From positions 10,281,626 through 10,345,625 of the forward strand of contig OX030958.1 of the NCBI GenBank assembly GCA_943735955.1: 64,000 nucleotides of DNA. Reading direction: 5' to 3'. The notes beneath the pieces were generated by a model. That model saw only the letters and a program-made list of their open reading frames with translations. It ran no database searches and was not told the origin of the DNA. Below are positions 1 to 13,800 of this stretch, in pieces. A program made the position numbers and the translations under genes. Every line of letters starts with the position of its first letter. The first letter of the stretch is position 1. The stretch comes from Piscicola geometra (taxonomy: Eukaryota; Annelida; Clitellata; Hirudinida; Piscicolidae).

Positions 1-1138
1 GACGGTGAAGACGGTGAAGACGAACGATGAAGACGATGAAGACGGTTAAGACGATGAAGACGATGAAACCGGTGAAGACGATGAAGACGGTGAAGACGAT
101 GAAGACGGTGAAGACGGTGAAGACGAACGATGAAGACGATGAAGACGGTGAAGACGATGAAGACGGTGAAGACGATGAAGACGGTGAAGACGGTGAAGAC
201 GAACGATGAAGACGATGAAGACGGTGAAGACGATGAAGACGGTGAAGACGATGAAGACGATGAAGACGGTGAAGACCATGAAGACGGTGAAGACGGTGAA
301 GACGGTGAAGACGGTGAAGACGGTGAAGACGAACGATGAAGACGATGAAGACGGTGAAGACGATGAAGACGGTGAAGACGATGAAGACGATGAAGACGGT
401 GAAGACGATGAAGACGATGAAGACGGTGAAGACGGTGAAGACGATGAAGACGGTGAAGACGGTGAAGACGGTGAAGACGGTGTAGACGAACGATGAAGAC
501 GATGAAGACGGTGAAGACGATGAAGACGGTGAAGACGATGAAGACGATGAAGACGGTGAAGACGATGAAGACGATGAAGACGGTGAAGACGGTGAAGACG
601 ATGAAGACGGTGAAGACGATGAAGACGGTGAAGACGATGAAGACGGTGAAGACGGTGAAGACGAACGATGAAGACGATGAAGACGGTGAAGACGATGAAG
701 ACGATGAAACCGGTGAAGACGATGAAGACGGTGAAGACGATGAAGACGGTGAAGACGGTGAAGACGAACGATGAAGACGATGAAGACGGTGAAGACGATG
801 AAGACGGTGAAGACGATGAAGACGGTAAAGACGGTGAAGACGAACGATGAAGACGATGAAGACGGTGAAGACGATGAAGACGGTGAAGACGATGAAGACG
901 ATGAAGACGGTGAAGACGATGAAGACGGTGAAGACGGTGAAGACGGTGAAGACGGTGAAGACGATGAAGACGATGAAGACGGTGAAGACGGTGAAGACGA
1001 TGAAGACGGTGAAGACGATGAAGACGGTGATGACGATGAAGACGATGAAGACGGTGAAGACGGTGAAGACGATGAAGACGGTGAAGACGATGAAGACGGT
1101 GAAGACGATGAAGACGGTGAAGACGGTGAAGACGAACG

Positions 1139-1906
1139 ATGAAGACGATGAAGACGGTGAAGACGATGAAGACGATGAAACCGGTGAAGACGATGAAGAC
1201 GGTGAAGACGATGAAGACGGTGAAGACGGTGAAGACGAACGATGAAGACGATGAAGACGGTGAAGACGATGAAGACGGTGAAGACGATGAAGACGGTAAA
1301 GACGGTGAAGACGAACGATGAAGACGATGAAGACGGTGAAGACGATGAAGACGGTGAAGACGATGAAGACGATGAAGACGGTGAAGACGATGAAGACGGT
1401 GAAGACGGTGAAGACGGTGAAGACGGTGAAGACGATGAAGACGATGAAGACGGTGAAGACGGTGAAGACGATGAAGACGGTGAAGACGATGAAGACGGTG
1501 AAGACGATGAAGACGATGAAGACGAACGATGAAGACGATGAAGACGGTGAAGACGATGAAGACGGTGAAGACGATGAAGACGATGAAGACGGTGAAGACG
1601 ATGAAGACGGTGAAGACGGTGAAAACGGTGAAGACGGTGAAGACGATGAAGACGATGAAGACGATGAAGACGGTGAAGACGATGAAGACGGTGAAGACGG
1701 TGAAGACGAACGAGGAAGACGATGAAGACGGTGAAGACGATGAAGACGGTGAAGACGATGAAGACGATGAAGACGGTGAAGACGATGAAGACGGTGAAGA
1801 CGGTGAACACGGTGAAGACGGTGAAGACGATGAAGACGATGAAGACGGTGAAGACGATGAAGACGGTGAAGACGATGAAGACGGTGAAGACGGTGAAGAC
1901 GAACGA
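1139..1906 (+). repeat. HOR block copied at 3237-4004 and 5403-6170
   Basis: Marks at 1139, 1242, 1318, 1529, 1722 and 1906 (intervals 103, 76, 211, 193, 184) recur at 3237, 3340, 3416, 3627, 3820, 4004 (offset 2098) and at 5403, 5506, 5582, 5793, 5986, 6170 (further offset 2166). The second and third copies share a private GAAGTTGGTG variant (near 3791 and 5957), doubled GAACACGGT monomers and a GAAGATGATGAAACC variant. The first copy lacks these, so copies two and three are the closer pair. Confidence 0.85.
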
Positions 1907-4003
1907 TGAAGACGATGAAGACGGTTAAGACGATGAAGACGATGAAACCGGTGAAGACGATGAAGACGGTGAAGACGATGAAGACGGTGAAGACGGTGAA
2001 GACGAACGATGAAGACGATGAAGACGGTGAAGACGATGAAGACGGTGAAGACGATGAAGACGGTGAAGACGGTGAAGACGAACGATGAAGACGATGAAGA
2101 CGGTGAAGACGATGAAGACGGTGAAGACGATGAAGACGATGAAGACGGTGAAGACGATGAAGACGGTGAAGACGGTGAAGACGGTGAAGACGGTGAAGAC
2201 GAACGATGAAGACGATGAAGACGGTGAAGACGATGAAGACGGTGAAGACGATGAAGACGATGAAGACGGTGAAGACGATGAAGACGATGAAGACGGTGAA
2301 GACGGTGAAGACGATGAAGACGGTGAAGACGGTGAAGACGGTGAAGACGGTGAAGACGAACGATGAAGACGATGAAGACGGTGAAGACGATGAAGACGGT
2401 GAAGACGATGAAGACGATGAAGACGGTGAAGACGATGAAGACGATGAAGACGGTGAAGACGATGAAGACGGTGAAGACGGTGAAGACGGTGAAGACGGTG
2501 AAGACGAAAGATGAAGACGGTGAAGACGATGAAGACGGTGAAGACGGTGAAGACGATGAAGACGGTGAAAACGGTGAAGACGAACGATGAAGACGATGAA
2601 GACGGTGAAGACGATGAAGACGGTGAAGACGATGAAGACGATGAAGACGATGAAGACGGTGAAGACGATGAAGACGATGAAGACGGTGAAGACGGTGAAG
2701 ACGATAAAGACGGTGAAGACGATAAAGACGGTGAAGACGATGAAGACGGTGAAGACGAACGATGAAGACGATGAAGACGGTGAAGACGATGAAGACGATG
2801 AAACCGGTGAAGACGATGAAGACGGTGAAGACGATGAAGACGGTGAAGACGGTGAAGACGAACGATGAAGACGATGAAGACGGTGAAGACGATGAAGACG
2901 GTGAAGACGATGAAGACGGTGAAGACGGTGAAGACGAACGATGAAGACGATGAAGACGGTGAAGACGATGAAGACGGTGAAGACGATGAAGACGATGAAG
3001 ACGGTGAAGACGATGAAGACGGTGAAGACGGTGAAGACGGTGAAGACGGTGAAGACGAACGATGAAGACGATGAAGACGGTGAAGACGATGAAGACGGTG
3101 AAGACGATGAAGACGATGAAGACGGTGAAGACGATGAAGACGATGAAGACGGTGAAGACGGTGAAGACGATGAAGACGGTGAAGACGATGAAGACGGTGA
3201 AGACGATGAAGACGGTGAAGACGGTGAAGACGAACGATGAAGACGATGAAGACGGTGAAGACGATGAAGATGATGAAACCGGTGAAGACGATGAAGACGG
3301 TGAAGACGATGAAGACGGTGAAGACGGTGAAGACGAACGATGAAGACGATGAAGACGGTGAAGACGATGAAGACGGTGAAGACGATGAAGACGGTAAAGA
3401 CGGTGAAGACGAACGATGAAGACGATGAAGACGGTGAAGACGATGAAGACGGTGAAGACGATGAAGACGATGAAGACGGTGAAGACGATGAAGACGGTGA
3501 AGACGGTGAAGACGGTGAAGACGGTGAAGACGATGAAGACGATGAAGACGGTGAAGACGGTGAAGACGATGAAGACGGTGAAGACGATGAAGACGGTGAA
3601 GACGATGAAGACGATGAAGACGAACGATGAAGACGATGAAGACGGTGAAGACGATGAAGACGGTGAAGACGATGAAGACGATGAAGACGGTGAAGACGAT
3701 GAAGACGGTGAAGACGGTGAAAACGGTGAAGACGGTGAAGACGATGAAGACGATGAAGACGATGAAGACGGTGAAGACGATGAAGACGGTGAAGTTGGTG
3801 AAGACGAACGAGGAAGACGATGAAGACGGTGAAGACGATGAAGACGGTGAAGACGATGAAGACGATGAAGACGGTGAAGACGATGAAGACGGTGAACACG
3901 GTGAACACGGTGAAGACGGTGAAGACGATGAAGACGATGAAGACGGTGAAGACGATGAAGACGGTGAAGACGATGAAGACGGTGAAGACGGTGAAGACGA
4001 ACG

Positions 4004-5792
4004 ATGAAGACGATGAAGACGGTTAAGACGATGAAGACGATGAAACCGGTGAAGACGATGAAGACGGTGAAGACGATGAAGACGGTGAAGACGGTGAAGA
4101 CGAACGATGAAGACGATGAAGACGGTGAAGACGATGAAGACGGTGAAGACGATGAAGACGATGAAGACGGTGAAGACGATGAAGACGGTGAAGACGGTGA
4201 AGACGGTGAAGACGGTGAAGACGAACGATGAAGACGATGAAGACGGTGAAGACGATGAAGACGGTGAAGACGATGAAGACGATGAAGACGGTGAAGACGA
4301 TGAAGACGATGAAGACGGTGAAGACGGTGAAGACGATGAAGACGGTGAAGACGATGAAGACGGTGAAGACGATGAAGACGGTGAAGACGGTGAAGACGAA
4401 CGATGAAGACGATGAAGACGGTGAAGACGATGAAGATGATGAAACCGGTGAAGACGATGAAGACGGTGAAGACGATGAAGACGGTGAAGACGGTGAAGAC
4501 GAACGATGAAGACGATGAAGACGGTGAAGACGATGAAGACGGTGAAGACGATGAAGACGGTAAAGACGGTGAAGACGAACGATGAAGACGATGAAGACGG
4601 TGAAGACGATGAAGACGGTGAAGACGATGAAGACGATGAAGACGGTGAAGACGATGAAGACGGTGAAGACGGTGAAGACGGTGAAGACGGTGAAGACGAT
4701 GAAGACGATGAAGACGGTGAAGACGGTGAAGACGATGAAGACGGTGAAGACGATGAAGACGGTGAAGACGATGAAGACGATGAAGACGAACGATGAAGAC
4801 GATGAAGACGGTGAAGACGATGAAGACGGTGAAGACGATGAAGACGATGAAGACGGTGAAGACGATGAAGACGGTGAAGACGGTGAAAACGGTGAAGACG
4901 GTGAAGACGATGAAGACGATGAAGACGATGAAGACGATGAAGACGGTGAAGACGATGAAGACGGTGAAGACGATGAAGACGGTGAAGACGGTGAAGACGA
5001 ACGATGAAGACGATGAAGACGGTTAAGACGATGAAGACGATGAAACCGGTGAAGACGATGAAGACGGTGAAGACGATGAAGACGGTGAAGACGGTGAAGA
5101 CGAACGATGAAGACGATGAAGACGGTGAAGACGATGAAGACGGTGAAGACGATGAAGACGATGAAGACGGTGAAGACGATGAAGACGGTGAAGACGGTGA
5201 AGACGGTGAAGACGGTGAAGACGAACGATGAAGACGATGAAGACGGTGAAGACGATGAAGACGGTGAAGACGATGAAGACGATGAAGACGGTGAAGACGA
5301 TGAAGACGATGAAGACGGTGAAGACGGTGAAGACGATGAAGACGGTGAAGACGATGAAGACGGTGAAGACGATGAAGACGGTGAAGACGGTGAAGACGAA
5401 CGATGAAGACGATGAAGACGGTGAAGACGATGAAGATGATGAAACCGGTGAAGACGATGAAGACGGTGAAGACGATGAAGACGGTGAAGACGGTGAAGAC
5501 GAACGATGAAGACGATGAAGACGGTGAAGACGATGAAGACGGTGAAGACGATGAAGACGGTAAAGACGGTGAAGACGAACGATGAAGACGATGAAGACGG
5601 TGAAGACGATGAAGACGGTGAAGACGATGAAGACGATGAAGACGGTGAAGACGATGAAGACGGTGAAGACGGTGAAGACGGTGAAGACGGTGAAGACGAT
5701 GAAGACGATGAAGACGGTGAAGACGGTGAAGACGATGAAGACGGTGAAGACGATGAAGACGGTGAAGACGATGAAGACGATGAAGACGAACG
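4004..5792 (+). repeat. Tandem pair of 1000-bp HOR units (4004-5003, 5004-5792)
   Basis: Marks at 4004, 4107, 4228, 4403, 4506, 4582, 4793 recur exactly 1000 bp on at 5004, 5107, 5228, 5403, 5506, 5582, 5793. Both copies begin just before a GGTTAAGAC variant (4021 and 5021) and carry the GAAGATGATGAAACC variant (near 4431 and 5431). The units differ after 4793/5793, where the next interval is 211 versus 193 bp. Confidence 0.87.
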
Positions 5793-7043
5793 ATGAAGAC
5801 GATGAAGACGGTGAAGACGATGAAGACGGTGAAGACGATGAAGACGATGAAGACGGTGAAGACGATGAAGACGGTGAAGACGGTGAAAACGGTGAAGACG
5901 GTGAAGACGATGAAGACGATGAAGACGATGAAGACGGTGAAGACGATGAAGACGGTGAAGTTGGTGAAGACGAACGAGGAAGACGATGAAGACGGTGAAG
6001 ACGATGAAGACGGTGAAGACGATGAAGACGATGAAGACGGTGAAGACGATGAAGACGGTGAACACGGTGAACACGGTGAAGACGGTGAAGACGATGAAGA
6101 CGATGAAGACGGTGAAGACGATGAAGACGGTGAAGACGATGAAGACGGTGAAGACGGTGAAGACGAACGATGAAGACGATGAAGACGGTTAAGACGATGA
6201 AGACGATGAAACCGGTGAAGACGATGAAGACGGTGAAGACGATGAAGACGGTGAAGACGGTGAAGACGAACGATGAAGACGATGAAGACGGTGAAGACGA
6301 TGAAGACGGTGAAGACGATGAAGACGGTGAAGACGGTGAAGACGAACGATGAAGACGATGAAGACGGTGAAGACGATGAAGACGGTGAAGACGATGAAGA
6401 CGATGAAGACGGTGAAGACGATGAAGACGGTGAAGACGGTGAAGACGGTGAAGACGGTGAAGACGGTGAAGACGAACGATGAAGACGATGAAGACGGTGA
6501 AGACGATGAAGACGGTGAAGACGATGAAGACGATGAAGACGGTGAAGACGATGAAGACGATGAAGACGGTGAAGACGGTGAAGACGATGAAGACGGTGAA
6601 GACGATGAAGACGGTGAAGACGATGAAGACGGTGAAGACGGTGAAGACGAACGATGAAGACGATGAAGACGGTGAAGACGATGAAGACGATGAAACCGGT
6701 GAAGACGATGAAGACGGTGAAGACGATGAAGACGGTGAAGACGGTGAAGACGAACGATGAAGACGATGAAGATGGTGAAGACGATGAAGACGGTGAAGAC
6801 GATGAAGACGGTGAAGACGGTGAAGACGAACGATGAAGACGATGAAGACGGTGAAGACGATGAAGACGGTGAAGACGATGAAGACGATGAAGACGGTGAA
6901 GACGATGAAGACGGTGAAGACGGTGAAGACGGTGAAGACGGTGAAGACGATGAAGACGATGAAGACGGTGAAGACGGTGAAGACGATGAAGACGGTGAAG
7001 ACGATGAAGACGGTGAAGACGATGAAGACGATGAAGACAAACG

Positions 7044-10000
7044 ATGAAGACGATGAAGACGGTGAAGACGATGAAGACGGTGAAGACGATGAAGACGGTG
7101 AAGACGGTGAAGACGATGAAGACGGTGAAGACGGTGAAAACGGTGAAGACGGTGAAGACGATGAAGACGATGAAGACGATGAAGACGGTGAAGACGATGA
7201 AGACGATGAAGACGGTGAAGACGAACGAGGAAGACGATGAAGACGGTGAAGACGATGAAGACGGTGAAGACGATGAAGACGATGAAGACGGTGAAGACGA
7301 TGAAGACAGTGAAGACGGTGAAGACGGTGAAGACGGTGAAGACGATGAAGACGATGAAGACGGTGAAGACGGTGAAGACGATGAAGACGGTGAAGACGGT
7401 GAAGACGGTGAAGACGATGAAGACGGTGAAGACGATGAAGACGGTGAAGACGATGAAGACGGTGAAGACGGTGAAGACGAACGATGAAGACGATGAAGAC
7501 GGTGAAGAAGATGAAGACGATGAAAACGGTGAAGACGATGAAGACGGTGAAGACGATGAAGACGGTGAAGACGAACGATGAAGACGATGAAGACGGTGAA
7601 GACGATGAAGACGGTGAAGACGATGAAGACGGTGAAGACGAACGATGAAGACGGTGAAGACGATGAAGACGGTGAAGACGATGAAGACGGTGAAGACGGT
7701 GAAGACGGTGAAGACGGTGAAGACGATGAAGACGGTGAAGACGATGAAGACGGTAAAGACGATGAAGACGGTGAAGACGGTGAAGACGGTGAAGACGAAA
7801 GATGAAGACGGTGAAGACGATGAAGACGGTGAAGACGGTGAAGACGATGAAGACGGTGAAGACGGTGAAGACGAACGATGAAGACGATGAAGACGGTGAA
7901 GACGATGAAGACGGTGAAGACGATGAAGACGATGAAGACGGTGAAGACGATGAAGACGGTGAAGACGGTGAAGACGGTGAAGACGGTGAAGACGATGAAG
8001 ACGGTGAAGACGATGAAGACGGTGAAGACGGTGAAGACGAACGATGAAGACGATGAAGACGGTGAAGACGATGAAGACGATGAAACCGGTGAAGACGATG
8101 AAGACGGTGAAGACGGTGAAGACGGTGAAGACGGTGAAGACGAACGATGAAGACGATGAAGACGGTGAAGACGATGAAGACGGTGAAGACGATGAAGACG
8201 GTGAAGACGATGAAGACGGTGAAGACGGTGAAGACGAACGATGAAGACGATGAAGACGGTGAAGACGATGAAGACGGTGAAGACAATGAAGACGATGAAG
8301 ACGGTGAAGACGATGAAGACGGTGAAGACGGTGAATACGGTGAAGACGGTGAAGACGATGAAGACGATGAAGACGGTGAAGACGGTGAAGACGATGAAGA
8401 CGGTGAAGACGATGAAGACGGTGAAGACGATGAAGACGATGAAGACGAACGATGAAGACGATGAAGACGGTGAAGACGATGAAGACGGTGAAGACGATGA
8501 AGACGATGAAGACGGTGAAGACGATGAAGACGGTGAAGACGGTGAAAACGGTGAAGACGGTGAAGACGATGAAGACGATGAAGACGATGAAGACGATGAA
8601 GACGGTGAAGACGGTGAAGACGGTGAAGACGGTGAAGACGAACGATGAAGACGATGAAGACGGTGAAGACGATGAAGACGGTGAAGACGATGAAGACGAT
8701 GAAGACGGTGAAGACGATGAAGACGGTGAAGACGGTGAACACGGTGAAGACGGTGAAGACGATGAAGACGATGAAGACGGTGAAGACGGTGAAGACGATG
8801 AAGACGGTGAAGACGGTGAAGACGGTGAAGACGATGAAGACGGTGAAGACGATGAAGACGATGAAGACGGTGAAGACGATGAAGACGGTGAAGACGGTGA
8901 AGACGATGAAGACGGTGAAGACGGTGAAAACGGTGAAGACGGTGAAGACGATGAAGACGATGAAGACGATGAAGACGGTGAAGACGATGAAGACGGTGAA
9001 GACGATGAAGACGATGAAGACAAACGATGAAGACGATGAAGACGGTGAAGACGATGAAGACGGTGAAGACGATGAAGACGGTGAAGACGGTGAAGACGAT
9101 GAAGACGGTGAAGACGGTGAAAACGGTGAAGACGGTGAAGACGATGAAGACGATGAAGACGATGAAGACGGTGAAGACGATGAAGACGATGAAGACGGTG
9201 AAGACGAACGAGGAAGACGATGAAGACGGTGAAGACGATGAAGACGGTGAAGACGATGAAGACGATGAAGACGGTGAAGACGATGAAGACGGTGAAGACG
9301 GTGAAGACGGTGAAGACGGTGAAGACGATGAAGACGATGAAGACGGTGAAGACGGTGAAGACGATGAAGACGGTGAAGACGGTGAAGACGGTGAAGACGA
9401 TGAAGACGGTGAAGACGATGAAGACGGTGAAGACGATGAAGACGGTGAAGACGGTGAAGACGAACGATGAAGACGATGAAGACGGTGAAGAAGATGAAGA
9501 CGATGAAAACGGTGAAGACGATGAAGACGGTGAAGACGATGAAGACGGTGAAGACGAACGATGAAGACGATGAAGACGGTGAAGACGATGAAGACGGTGA
9601 AGACGATGAAGACGGTGAAGACGAACGATGAAGACGGTGAAGACGATGAAGACGGTGAAGACGATGAAGACGGTGAAGACGGTGAAGACGGTGAAGACGG
9701 TGAAGACGATGAAGACGGTGAAGACGATGAAGACGGTAAAGACGATGAAGACGGTGAAGACGGTGAAGACGGTGAAGACGAAAGATGAAGACGGTGAAGA
9801 CGATGAAGACGGTGAAGACGGTGAAGACGATGAAGACGGTGAAGACGGTGAAGACGAACGATGAAGACGATGAAGACGGTGAAGACGATGAAGACGGTGA
9901 AGACGATGAAGACGATGAAGACGGTGAAGACGATGAAGACGGTGAAGACGGTGAAGACGGTGAAGACGGTGAAGACGATGAAGACGGTGAAGACGATGAA

Positions 10001-10860
10001 GACGGTGAAGACGGTGAAGACGAACGATGAAGACGATGAAGACGGTGAAGACGATGAAGACGATGAAACCGGTGAAGACGATGAAGACGGTGAAGACGAT
10101 GAAGACGGTGAAGACGGTGAAGACGAACGATGAAGACGATGAAGACGGTGAAGACGATGAAGACGGTGAAGACGATGAAGACGGTGAAGACGATGAAGAC
10201 GGTGAAGACGGTGAAGACGAACGATGAAGACGATGAAGACGGTGAAGACGATGAAGACGGTGAAGACAATGAAGACGATGAAGACGGTGAAGACGATGAA
10301 GACGGTGAAGACGGTGAATACGGTGAAGACGGTGAAGACGATGAAGACGATGAAGACGGTGAAGACGGTGAAGACGATGAAGACGGTGAAGACGATGAAG
10401 ACGGTGAAGACGATGAAGACGATGAAGACGAACGATGAAGACGATGAAGACGGTGAAGACGATGAAGACGGTGAAGACGATGAAGACGATGAAGACGGTG
10501 AAGACGATGAAGACGGTGAAGACGGTGAAAACGGTGAAGACGGTGAAGACGATGAAGACGATGAAGACGATGAAGACGATGAAGACGGTGAAGACGGTGA
10601 AGACGGTGAAGACGGTGAAGACGAACGATGAAGACGATGAAGACGGTGAAGACGATGAAGACGGTGAAGACGATGAAGACGATGAAGACGGTGAAGACGA
10701 TGAAGACGGTGAAGACGGTGAACACGGTGAAGACGGTGAAGACGATGAAGACGATGAAGACGGTGAAGACGGTGAAGACGATGAAGACGGTGAAGACGGT
10801 GAAGACGGTGAAGACGATGAAGACGGTGAAGACGATGAAGACGGTGAAGACGATGAAGAC
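7044..10860 (+). repeat. Tandem pair of 1983-bp HOR units (7044-9026, 9027 to about 10860)
   Basis: Twelve consecutive marks (7044, 7237, 7484, 7578, 7645, 7802, 7878, 8044, 8147, 8241, 8452, 8645) recur 1983 bp later (9027, 9220, 9467, 9561, 9628, 9785, 9861, 10027, 10130, 10224, 10435, 10628). Private variants recur at the same offset: GGTGAAGAAGATG (near 7500 and 9483), GACAATGAAG (near 8283 and 10266) and GAATACGGT (near 8332 and 10315). The units diverge after 8645/10628, where the first unit carries extra monomers. 1983 equals 9 times 220 plus 3, as expected for twelve 4-bp mark offsets. Confidence 0.9.
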
Positions 10861-13800
10861 GGTGAAGACGGTGAAGACGATGAAGACGGTGAAGACGGTG
10901 AAGACGAACGAGGAAGACGATGAAGACGGTGAAGACGATGAAGACGGTGAAGACGATGAAGACGATGAAGACGGTGAAGACGATGAAGACGGTGAAGACG
11001 GTGAACACGGTGAAGACGGTGAAGACGATGAAGACGATGAAGACGGTGAAGACGGTGAAGACGATGAAGACGGTGAAGACGGTGAAGACGGTGAAGACGA
11101 TGAAGAGGGTGAAGACGATGAAGACGGTGAAGACGATGAAGACGGTGAAGACGGTGAAGACGAACGATGAAGACGATGAAGACGGTGAAGACGATGAAGA
11201 CGATGAAAACGGTGAAGACGATGAAGACGGTGAAGACGATGAAGACGGTGAAGACGAACGATGAAGACGATGAAGACGGTGAAGACGATGAAGACGGTGA
11301 AGACGATGAAGACGGTGAAGACGATGAAGACGGTGAAGACGAACGGTGAAGACGGTGAAGACGATGAAGACGGTGAAGACGATGAAGACGGTGAAGACGG
11401 TGAAGACGGTGAAGACGATGAAGACGGTGAAGACGATGAAGACGGTAAAGACGATGAAGACGGTGAAGACGGTGAAGACGGTGAAGACGAAAGATGAAGA
11501 CGGTGAAGACGATGAAGACGGTGAAGACGGTGAAGACGATGAAGACGGTGAAGACGGTGAAGACGAACGATGAAGACGATGAAGACGGTGAAGACGATGA
11601 AGACGGTGAAGACGATGAAGACGATGAAGACGGTGAAGACGATGAAGACGGTGAAGACGGTGAAGACGGTGAAGACGGTGAAGACGGTGAAGACGATGAA
11701 GACGGTGAAGACGATGAAGACGGTGAAGACGGTGAAGACGAACGATGAAGACGATGAAGACGGTGAAGACGATGAAGACGATGAAACCGGTGAAGACGAT
11801 GAAGACGGTGAAGACGATGAAGACGGTGAAGACGGTGAAGACGAACGATGAAGACGATGAAGACGGTGAAGACGATGAAGACGGTGAAGACGATGAAGAC
11901 GGTGAAGACGGTGAAGACGAACGATGAAGACGATGAAGACGGTGAAGACGATGAAGACGGTGAAGACGATGAAGACGATGAAGACGGTGAAGACGATGAA
12001 GACGGTGAAGACGGTGAATACGGTGAAGACGGTGAAGACGATGAAGACGATGAAGACGGTGAAGACGGTGAAGACGATGAAGACGGTGAAGACGATGAAG
12101 ACGTTGAAGACGATGAAGACGATGATGACGAACGATGAAGACGATGAAGACGGTGAAGACGATGAAGACGGTGAAGACGATGAAGACGATGAAGACGGTG
12201 AAGACGATGAAGACGGTGAAGACGGTGAAAACGGTGAAGACGGTGAAGACGATGAAGACGATGAAGACGATGAAGACGATGAAGACGGTGAAGACGTTGA
12301 AGACGGTGGAGACGGTGAAGACGAAAGATGAAGACGGTGAAGACGATGAAGACGATGAAGACGAACGATGAAGACGATGAAGACGGTGAAGACGATGAAG
12401 ACGGTGAAGACGATGAAGACGGTGAAGACGGTGAAGACGATGAAGACGGTGAAGACGGTGAAAACGGTGAAGACGGTGAAGACGATGAAGACGATGAAGA
12501 CGATGAAGACGGTGAAGACGATGAAGACGATGAAGACGGTGAAGACGAACGAGGAAGACGATGAAGACGGTGAAGACGATGAAGACGGTGAAGACGATGA
12601 AGACGATGAAGACGGTGAAGACGATGAAGACGGTGAAGACGGTGAAGACGGTGAAGACGATGAAGACGATGAAGACGGTGAAGACGGTGAAGACGATGAA
12701 GACGGTGAAGACGGTGAAGACGGTGAAGACGATGAAGACGGTGAAGACGATGAAGACGGTGAAGACGATGAAGACGGTGAAGACGGTGAAGACGAACGAT
12801 GAAGACGATGAAGACGGTGAAGAAGATGAAGACGATGAAAACGGTGAAGACGATGAAGACGGTGAAGACGATGAAGACGGTGAAGACGAACGATGAAGAC
12901 GATGAAGACGGTGAAGACGATGAAGACGGTGAAGACGATGAAGACGGTGAAGACGAACGATGAAGACGGTGAAGACGAAGAAGACGGTGAAGACGATGAA
13001 GACGGTGAAGACGGTGAAGACGGTGAAGACGGTGAAGACGATGAAGACGGTGAAGACGATGAAGACGGTAAAGACGATGAAGACGGTGAAGACGGTGAAG
13101 ACGGTGAAGACGAAAGATGAAGACGGTGAAGACGATGAAGACGGTGAAGACGGTGAAGACGATGAAGACGGTGAAGACGTTGAAGACGGTGGAGACGGTG
13201 AAGACGAAAGATGAAGACGGTGAAGACGATGAAGACGATGAAGACGAACGATGAAGACGATGAAGACGGTGAAGACGATGAAGACGGTGAAGACGATGAA
13301 GACGGTGAAGACGGTGAAGACGAACGATGAAGACGATGAAGACGGTGAAGACGATGAAGACGGTGAAGACGATGAAGACGATGAAGACGGTGAAGACGAT
13401 GAAGACGGTGAAGACGGTGAAGACGGTGAAGACGGTGAAGACGATGAAGACGGTGAAGACGATGAAGACGGTGAAGACGGTGAAGACGAACGATGAAGAC
13501 GATGAAGACGGTGAAGACGATGAAGACGATGAAACAGGTGAAGACGATGAAGACGGTGAAGACGATGAAGACGGTGAAGACGGTGAAGACGAACGATGAA
13601 GACGATGAAGACGGTGAAGACGATGAAGACGGTGAAGACGATGAAGACGGTGAAGACGATGAAGACGGTGAAGACGGTGAAGACGAACGATGAAGACGAT
13701 GAAGACGGTGAAGACGATGAAGACGGTGAAGACAATGAAGACGATGAAGACGGTGAAGACGATGAAGACGGTGAAGACGGTGAATACGGTGAAGACGGTG

